Positions 6,101-9,635 of a stretch of DNA of 9,635 nt are shown piece after piece. Both the position numbers and the translations under genes were made by a program. The stretch's first letter is position 1, and each line of letters opens with the position of its first letter. The notes below the pieces were generated by a model. That model made no database searches. It had not been told where the DNA came from and was given only the letters and a program-made list of their open reading frames with translations. This DNA is from Dethiosulfatibacter sp. (GTDB taxonomy: Bacteria; Bacillota_A; Clostridia; Tissierellales; Dethiosulfatibacteraceae), in assembly GCA_019084435.1 (NCBI GenBank), contig JAHRFV010000057.1, forward strand, positions 1-9,635, given 5' to 3'.

Positions 6101-7151
6101 AAAAAATACTCTGCTTAAAATGGCAGTGGATCAAAAGGCTTCCGATATTTTTATTACTGTCGGGGTTCCCCCAACCTTTAAAATTGATGGCGTATTGGTT
6201 TCACTTGATCATCCTGCACTCACCCCAGAAGACACAGAAAAATTTGTGACTGCATTGTTCAAAAAAAATGAGCATTATGAAGAATTCCAAGTAAAAGGAG
6301 ATAAGGATTTTTCTATCTCTCAAAAGGGTGTGGGTAGATTCAGAGTTAGTGTATACAATCAGAGGGGTTCAATGGCGGCAGTTCTCAGAGTATTGAGCTT
6401 TGAGCAGGATTATTACAAGAATTTTAGAATACCGCAGAGTATTCTGGAAATAAACAAAAAAACGAAAGGCCTTATTATTGTGACGGGACCAACGGGCAGT
6501 GGAAAATCAACAACTCTATCTGCCATTATCTCTTTGATCAATCAGAATAGGTCATGTCATATTATAACACTTGAAGACCCAATCGAATACCTGCATAAGC
6601 ATGATAAAAGTATCGTTGAACAACGAGAAATCGGCATTGATTCGAGAAGCTATGCTCAGGCATTGCGTGCTGCTTTGAGGCAAGCGCCTGATGTCATTCT
6701 AATCGGAGAGATGAGGGATTATGAAACTATTTCGATTGCATTAACCGCTGCAGAGACAGGCCATTTGGTGCTTTCAACATTGCATACTGTAGGTGCCTCA
6801 AAAACAATTGATAGAATTGTAGATGTATTTCCTCCTCCGCAGCAGCAACAGGTTCGTGTCCAACTGTCAACTGTACTTCAATCCATCATATCACAGCAAC
6901 TCATTCCCTCAAAGGAGTTTGGAAGAGTTCCCGCATTCGAGGTCATGTTAGCTACTCCCGCCATTAGAAACATGATTCGTGATGGCAAAGTTCCTCAAAT
7001 TGAAGCGGCTATTCAAACAGGACGAGCCGAAGGAATGATTAGTATGGATATCAGTTTAGCTGAGTTATATAAACAAGGAGAGATTACAAAGGCAGACGCA
7101 ATGCTTTATTGTGTCAATCAGGATATGCTTTTAAGATATATAGAGGCATAA
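6093..7151 (+). CDS. pilT: Type IV pilus retraction ATPase PilT
   Basis: This is the hexameric cytoplasmic ATPase that depolymerises type IV pili and powers twitching or DNA uptake. The 352-residue length is typical. An N-terminal PAS-like domain begins MIEKNTLLKMAVDQKASDIF. The RecA-like domain shows Walker A GPTGSGKST (132-140), the aspartate box ITLEDPIEY (158-166), Walker B VILIGEMRD (201-209, with catalytic E206) and the histidine box TAAETGHLVLSTLHT (218-232). Near the C-terminus, AIRNMIRDGK (290-299) corresponds to the AIRNLI motif that distinguishes PilT from PilB and is needed for retraction. The absence of a tetracysteine zinc motif and of a long N-terminal MshEN domain also argues against PilB. 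The start at 6093 is chosen because GGAGG precedes it by nine bases; an earlier in-frame ATG at 6054 lies deep inside the previous gene. It closes the pilus part of the operon. Confidence 0.95.
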   Translation: MIEKNTLLKMAVDQKASDIFITVGVPPTFKIDGVLVSLDHPALTPEDTEKFVTALFKKNEHYEEFQVKGDKDFSISQKGVGRFRVSVYNQRGSMAAVLRVLSFEQDYYKNFRIPQSILEINKKTKGLIIVTGPTGSGKSTTLSAIISLINQNRSCHIITLEDPIEYLHKHDKSIVEQREIGIDSRSYAQALRAALRQAPDVILIGEMRDYETISIALTAAETGHLVLSTLHTVGASKTIDRIVDVFPPPQQQQVRVQLSTVLQSIISQQLIPSKEFGRVPAFEVMLATPAIRNMIRDGKVPQIEAAIQTGRAEGMISMDISLAELYKQGEITKADAMLYCVNQDMLLRYIEA

Positions 7152-7167
7152 AAAAGGAGTGAGTAAA

Positions 7168-8619
7168 ATGTCCGTCAATGGCGTTATGTTTCAATACTTC
7201 GAATGGTACCTGGAGGATAATGGAACACTCTGGAATAGACTGAAGGATGATGCAGATCATCTGAAAGAGATAGGAATAACTTCTGTGTGGATACCACCCT
7301 GTTATAAAGCAACAGGGACAAATGATACCGGATATGGTGTATATGATGTTTATGATTTGGGAGAGTTTGATCAAAAGGGCTCTATAAGAACAAAATATGG
7401 CACAAAAGAGGAATTGCACGGAGCGATCAACACCCTTCATGACAAGGGCTTGAATGTATATGCCGATGTCGTTCTGAATCACAAAGCGGGGGCTGATGGA
7501 ACCGATAAGTTTATGGCTGTTGAGGTTGATCCGAATGACAGGAAAACACAGGTCTCCGAACCATATGAAATAGAGGGTTGGGTCCGTTTTGATTTTAATG
7601 GCAGAAACAACAAATATTCAGGTTTCAAATGGAGATGGGAGCATTTTAATGGTGCTGACTTTGATAATAAATCTGGCAAAAAAGCTATTTTTAGGATTCT
7701 AGGAGAAAATAAAAATTGGTCAGAGGGTGTCTCTCTGGAGTTTGGAAATTACGATTATTTGATGTTTGCCAATGTGGATTATATGCACCCTGACGTCCAA
7801 AAGGAAACATTGGATTGGATCAATTGGTTTGTCAAAGAAACGAATGTTGACGGTTTAAGATTTGATGCTGTCAAGCATATCAACAGTCAGTTTATGAAAA
7901 TGCTGTTGAACCACATTCACCATGAATTTGGAGATGATTTTTTTGCTGTGGGTGAATATTGGGAATTCAGTAAATCCACAATTGATCACTACATCAACGC
8001 AATCGATTATAAAATGGATATGTTTGATGTTGTACTTCATTACAACTTCTATAGAGCCTCTCATAATGGCAAGGGTTTTGACATGCGTACTATTTTTGAC
8101 GATACCCTCGTCAAGCATCACCCTGCTATAGCAGTTACATTTGTCAACAACCATGACGCTCAAGCGGGACAATCTTTAGAATCCTATGTGGAGAGATGGT
8201 TTATGCCTTTGGCTTACGGATTGATTCTGCTAAGAGCTGATGGTTTTCCCTGTGTTTTTTATGGTGATTATTATGGACTGACAAGGGAAAATTCCATGCC
8301 TGCTGTCAGGAATGAAATAGATAGGCTTCTCAATATCAGACAATATCACGCCTATGGCGATCAGACAGATTATTTCGATCACAACAATGTAATCGGTTGG
8401 GTCAGATTAGGAAATGAAGAACACCCCCTTGGCTGTGCTGTTATAATGTCTAGTGGCGATTCGGGATTTAAGAAGATGAATGTTGGTCAAATGCATCAAG
8501 GAGAAATCTGGATTGATAAAATGGGAAACATGAAAGACCAGGTTGTGATTGATGAACAAGGAAACGGTTTATTTAAGGTCAATGGTGGTTCTATATCTGT
8601 TTATGTGAGCCAATCTTGA
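7168..8619 (+). CDS. amyA: Cytoplasmic alpha-amylase (GH13 subfamily 5 type)
   Basis: This 483-residue enzyme would cleave internal alpha-1,4 bonds in maltodextrin, starch fragments or glycogen. There is no signal peptide: it begins MSVNGVMFQYFEWYLEDNG, as bacterial GH13_5 amylases do, so it is intracellular like E. coli AmyA. The (beta/alpha)8 barrel shows region I DVVLNH (100-105), region II GLRFDAVKH (229-237) with nucleophile D233, region III AVGEYW (260-265) with acid/base E263, and region IV FVNNHD (325-330) with transition-state stabiliser D330. All catalytic residues are intact. An insert at about 106-205 fits domain B, and the region after about 395 is the C-terminal beta domain. AAGGAG eight bases before the ATG at 7168 decides this start over the in-frame GTG at 7159, which lies inside the binding site. 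It follows pilT by 16 bases with no terminator, so it is probably co-transcribed with the pilus genes. Confidence 0.95.
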   Translation: MSVNGVMFQYFEWYLEDNGTLWNRLKDDADHLKEIGITSVWIPPCYKATGTNDTGYGVYDVYDLGEFDQKGSIRTKYGTKEELHGAINTLHDKGLNVYADVVLNHKAGADGTDKFMAVEVDPNDRKTQVSEPYEIEGWVRFDFNGRNNKYSGFKWRWEHFNGADFDNKSGKKAIFRILGENKNWSEGVSLEFGNYDYLMFANVDYMHPDVQKETLDWINWFVKETNVDGLRFDAVKHINSQFMKMLLNHIHHEFGDDFFAVGEYWEFSKSTIDHYINAIDYKMDMFDVVLHYNFYRASHNGKGFDMRTIFDDTLVKHHPAIAVTFVNNHDAQAGQSLESYVERWFMPLAYGLILLRADGFPCVFYGDYYGLTRENSMPAVRNEIDRLLNIRQYHAYGDQTDYFDHNNVIGWVRLGNEEHPLGCAVIMSSGDSGFKKMNVGQMHQGEIWIDKMGNMKDQVVIDEQGNGLFKVNGGSISVYVSQS

Positions 8620-8668
8620 TGAAATCTTCAAATATTAATAAAATAAAACACTTTATAATAATTACCAT

Positions 8669-8697
8669 TTGACAAATCAATGAATACAGTTAATAAT
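8669..8697 (+). promoter_or_regulatory. Candidate sigma-A promoter of the mrp operon
   Basis: A perfect TTGACA (8669-8674) is followed, after exactly 17 bases, by AATAAT (8692-8697; 5 of 6 against TATAAT). Transcription would start near 8704, about 70 bases before mrpE. The -10 falls inside the 24-base element shared with the minus-operon promoter (8688-8711), and the predicted transcript begins almost directly with the hairpin at 8710-8748. Confidence 0.65.
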
Positions 8698-8711
8698 ATG
8701 TATATTATACC
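8688..8711. repeat. Dispersed promoter-associated element, copy 2 (copy 1 at 2966-2990)
   Basis: Second copy of the element described at 2966-2990. It contains the perfect short inverted repeat AATAT-GT-ATATT at 8695-8706 and overlaps both the predicted -10 and the start point of mrp transcription. It is in the same orientation on the plus strand as copy 1, although the genes it serves run the other way, which suits a roughly symmetric dimer-binding site. Confidence 0.45.
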
Positions 8712-8748
8712 TTCCTTAGTAATTATCAGACTTGATAAATAAGGGAGG
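8710..8748 (+). promoter_or_regulatory. Leader hairpin upstream of mrpE (regulatory hairpin or weak terminator)
   Basis: CCTTCCTTA (8710-8718) pairs with TAAGGGAGG (8740-8748) in nine base pairs, including one G-U. Inside, TTATCA (8723-8728) pairs with TGATAA (8733-8738) around a GACT tetraloop, with a 4/1 internal loop between the stems. The 3' side of the outer stem contains AAGGGAGG, a strong anti-16S sequence, yet no usual start codon follows at a suitable distance. The bases after the stem (ATTATTTTAT) are only moderately T-rich. It could be an attenuator of mrp, an mRNA-stabilising 5' hairpin, or a weak terminator of the upstream transcript. No known riboswitch class is recognised. Confidence 0.5.
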
Positions 8749-8772
8749 CATTATTTTATCCGAGGAATGACA

Positions 8773-9282
8773 ATGAATAAGAAGAAAAGATTTATTAATA
8801 GAAATTACATATTGCTTTTCGGTTTTCTGTTTGGCTTTTGGCTGGTTTTATCACCTCGAATCAGTGTGGAATCAATCACCATCGGTTTGTTGGCATCTCT
8901 TATGGTGACTTATTTTTCGAAAAGCTATATTACAGATGAAGGAGAGTTATCTTTCTTCAGCGTAAAAAATATCAAGAATGTCTTCACTTACATTTCCCGT
9001 CTTCTGATTGAAATAGTCAAATCCAATATCCATGTAGCTAAAATTGTTTTGAGTCCAAGTATGCCCATCTCCCCTCAGTTTGTCAGGGTTCCTGTCAAAC
9101 CTAAGAAAGATTTTTACAAGGTTCTCTATGGCAATTCAATCACGCTGACACCCGGTACATTAACGGTTGATATAATTGGCGATGAGTATATTGTTCATGC
9201 CTTAACGGACGACGCTGCTACGGATTTGAAAAACAGCATTATAGAGAAGCACATTTTATCGATCGAGGGAGGCAATCAATGA
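8773..9282 (+). CDS. mrpE: Na+/H+ antiporter subunit MrpE (MnhE)
   Basis: This is a 169-residue subunit of the multisubunit cation/proton antiporter of the cytoplasmic membrane. Hydrophobic segments at 12-27 and 34-48 are followed by an amphipathic region (about 65-95) and a soluble C-terminal domain containing NSITLTPGTLTVD (121-133), the hallmark of the MrpE/MnhE family. The length fits the family (about 160-170). The start at 8773 is preferred because GAGG (8762-8765) lies seven bases upstream; the in-frame ATG six bases earlier is only one base from that site. It is the first gene of its operon and overlaps mrpF by four bases (ATGA). The order E-F-G at the start differs from the classical A-to-G order of Bacillus, so the downstream complex could be a Mrp antiporter or a Mrp-containing membrane complex related to Mbh hydrogenases. 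Confidence 0.93.
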   Translation: MNKKKRFINRNYILLFGFLFGFWLVLSPRISVESITIGLLASLMVTYFSKSYITDEGELSFFSVKNIKNVFTYISRLLIEIVKSNIHVAKIVLSPSMPISPQFVRVPVKPKKDFYKVLYGNSITLTPGTLTVDIIGDEYIVHALTDDAATDLKNSIIEKHILSIEGGNQ

Positions 9283-9545
9283 TTCTAAACGCTTTGATTG
9301 TTATGTCAGTTTTCCTGGGAATATTGTTTTTTTTCTGTCTTTATAGGGCATATATTGGGCCTGAGGCTGCAGATCGAGTTGTCTCCATCAACATCATATC
9401 CACAAAGGTCACTGTTATGATAGCGTTTATTTCAATCATCACCGGACAGGACGCATTTATGGATGTTGCGTTGATATACGCCATGATGGGCTTCATCACA
9501 ACAATTTGTGTATCGAAGTATATTGAGAAAGGTAAGCTATTTTAA
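9279..9545 (+). CDS. mrpF: Na+/H+ antiporter subunit MrpF (MnhF)
   Basis: This is an 88-residue, three-helix membrane subunit. Helices lie at about 4-23, 36-56 and 60-78. Between the first two is IGPEAADRVVSINIIS (26-41), the conserved 'GPxxxDRVVxxN' signature of MrpF, with the family's conserved aspartate at 32. Length and topology match the family. The start ATG overlaps the stop of mrpE, and GAGGGAGG lies just upstream at 9266-9273, so it is translated from the same transcript with coupling. The mrpG start follows 12 bases after its stop. Nothing is missing or altered in this gene, in contrast to its neighbour mrpG. Confidence 0.93.
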   Translation: MILNALIVMSVFLGILFFFCLYRAYIGPEAADRVVSINIISTKVTVMIAFISIITGQDAFMDVALIYAMMGFITTICVSKYIEKGKLF

Positions 9546-9557
9546 GGAGCTATTACA

Positions 9558-9635
9558 ATGATAAAAGCTGTAATAATACTAATTCTCCTATGGTTCCAAC
9601 CAGAAAGAAAAAACTGCTTGCCGCTAGGAGAATTA
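9558..9635 (+). CDS. mrpG: MrpG (MnhG) N-terminus, cut by the window edge and carrying an inverted 34-base segment
   Basis: AAGGAG (9544-9549) stands eight bases before the ATG. The first 11 residues, MIKAVIILILL, are a normal beginning of the first MrpG helix. From residue 12 the forward reading is WFQPERKNCLPL, polar and unlike MrpG or any membrane helix, followed by GEL at the edge. If the 34 bases at 9591-9624 are reverse-complemented, residues 12-26 become AASSFFFLVGTIGEL, which matches the hydrophobic helix and 'VGTIGxL' expected before the 'RxPD' motif of MrpG. The frame stays open in both orientations because the segment between the arms simply flips in place. As written, the first transmembrane helix would be destroyed and the protein probably non-functional. 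Whether this is biology or an assembly or amplification artefact is discussed in the findings. Gene identity rests on the restored reading and on following mrpE and mrpF. Confidence 0.75.
   Translation, partial: MIKAVIILILLWFQPERKNCLPLGEL
9580..9635. repeat. Perfect 11-bp inverted repeats flanking a flipped 34-base segment
   Basis: The left arm TAATTCTCCTA (9580-9590) and right arm TAGGAGAATTA (9625-9635) are exact reverse complements separated by 34 bases. The bases just inside (T at 9591, C at 9624) do not pair, so the inner limit is sharp; the outer limit cannot be tested because the window ends on the last base of the right arm. Both arms lie within the mrpG coding sequence. Confidence 0.9.

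Noticed and set aside
7114..7482. Minus-strand reading frame of 122 codons
   Set aside because: It lies antisense to the alpha-amylase gene, whose catalytic motifs are intact; no family resemblance or binding site was seen on the minus strand. The frames at 7479-7679 and 7855-8172 are rejected for the same reason.
8620..8668. Intrinsic terminator directly after the amylase gene
   Set aside because: Only a weak TTGA/TCAA pairing exists and the region is generally AT-rich; no stable stem with a T-tract was found.
9558..9635. Simple frameshift as the reason mrpG stops matching its family
   Set aside because: The other two forward frames do not restore an MrpG-like reading; only the reverse complement of the segment between the inverted repeats does.

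Overview
The window looks like a chromosomal segment of a low-GC Bacillota bacterium, probably a clostridial lineage. The base composition is AT-rich, ribosome binding sites are strong AGGAGG types, several starts are TTG or GTG, and two families are typical of Clostridia: a secreted protein with copper-amine-oxidase-like stalk repeats, and a monoderm-style type IV pilus cluster. I cannot name a genus. No tRNA, rRNA, CRISPR array, insertion sequence or phage gene is visible, and no gene-free stretch exceeds 300 bases.

Layout. (1) Positions 2-589 hold the 3' end of an uncharacterised protein gene whose start lies left of the window. (2) Positions 614-2929 hold a two-gene minus-strand operon: a secreted transglutaminase-like protein, then a CNNM/DUF21-type membrane protein. 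Its promoter near 2983-2991 overlaps a Fur-box-like sequence. (3) A 253-base divergent region (2930-3182) separates it from a plus-strand type IV pilus operon (3183-7151): PilC, four small pilin-like membrane proteins and the retraction ATPase PilT. No extension ATPase (PilB) and no clear major pilin are present. (4) A cytoplasmic GH13 alpha-amylase gene (7168-8619) follows PilT by 16 bases with no visible terminator, so it probably shares the pilus transcript. (5) After a 153-base gap containing a good promoter and a strong leader hairpin, a multisubunit Na+/H+ antiporter operon begins with mrpE, mrpF and the first codons of mrpG.

The most surprising observation is at the right edge. The mrpG reading frame starts normally, but after codon 11 the translation stops resembling MrpG. 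The 34 bases between two perfect 11-bp inverted repeats (9580-9590 and 9625-9635) restore a good MrpG N-terminus when read in reverse complement. This is either a frame-preserving micro-inversion (a possible phase or allele switch, or a mutation) or a template-switch/assembly artefact. The sequence ends exactly at the outer end of the second arm, so the window cannot decide, and an artefact is a serious possibility.

A second notable observation is a near-identical sequence of about 25 bases (22 identical positions, two mismatches, one gap) lying over the promoters of both the transglutaminase/CNNM operon and the mrp operon, 5.7 kb apart. It could be a shared operator linking two membrane ion-handling loci. 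Most start sites were chosen by ribosome-binding-site spacing and differ from the longest open frames; the reasons are given per gene.
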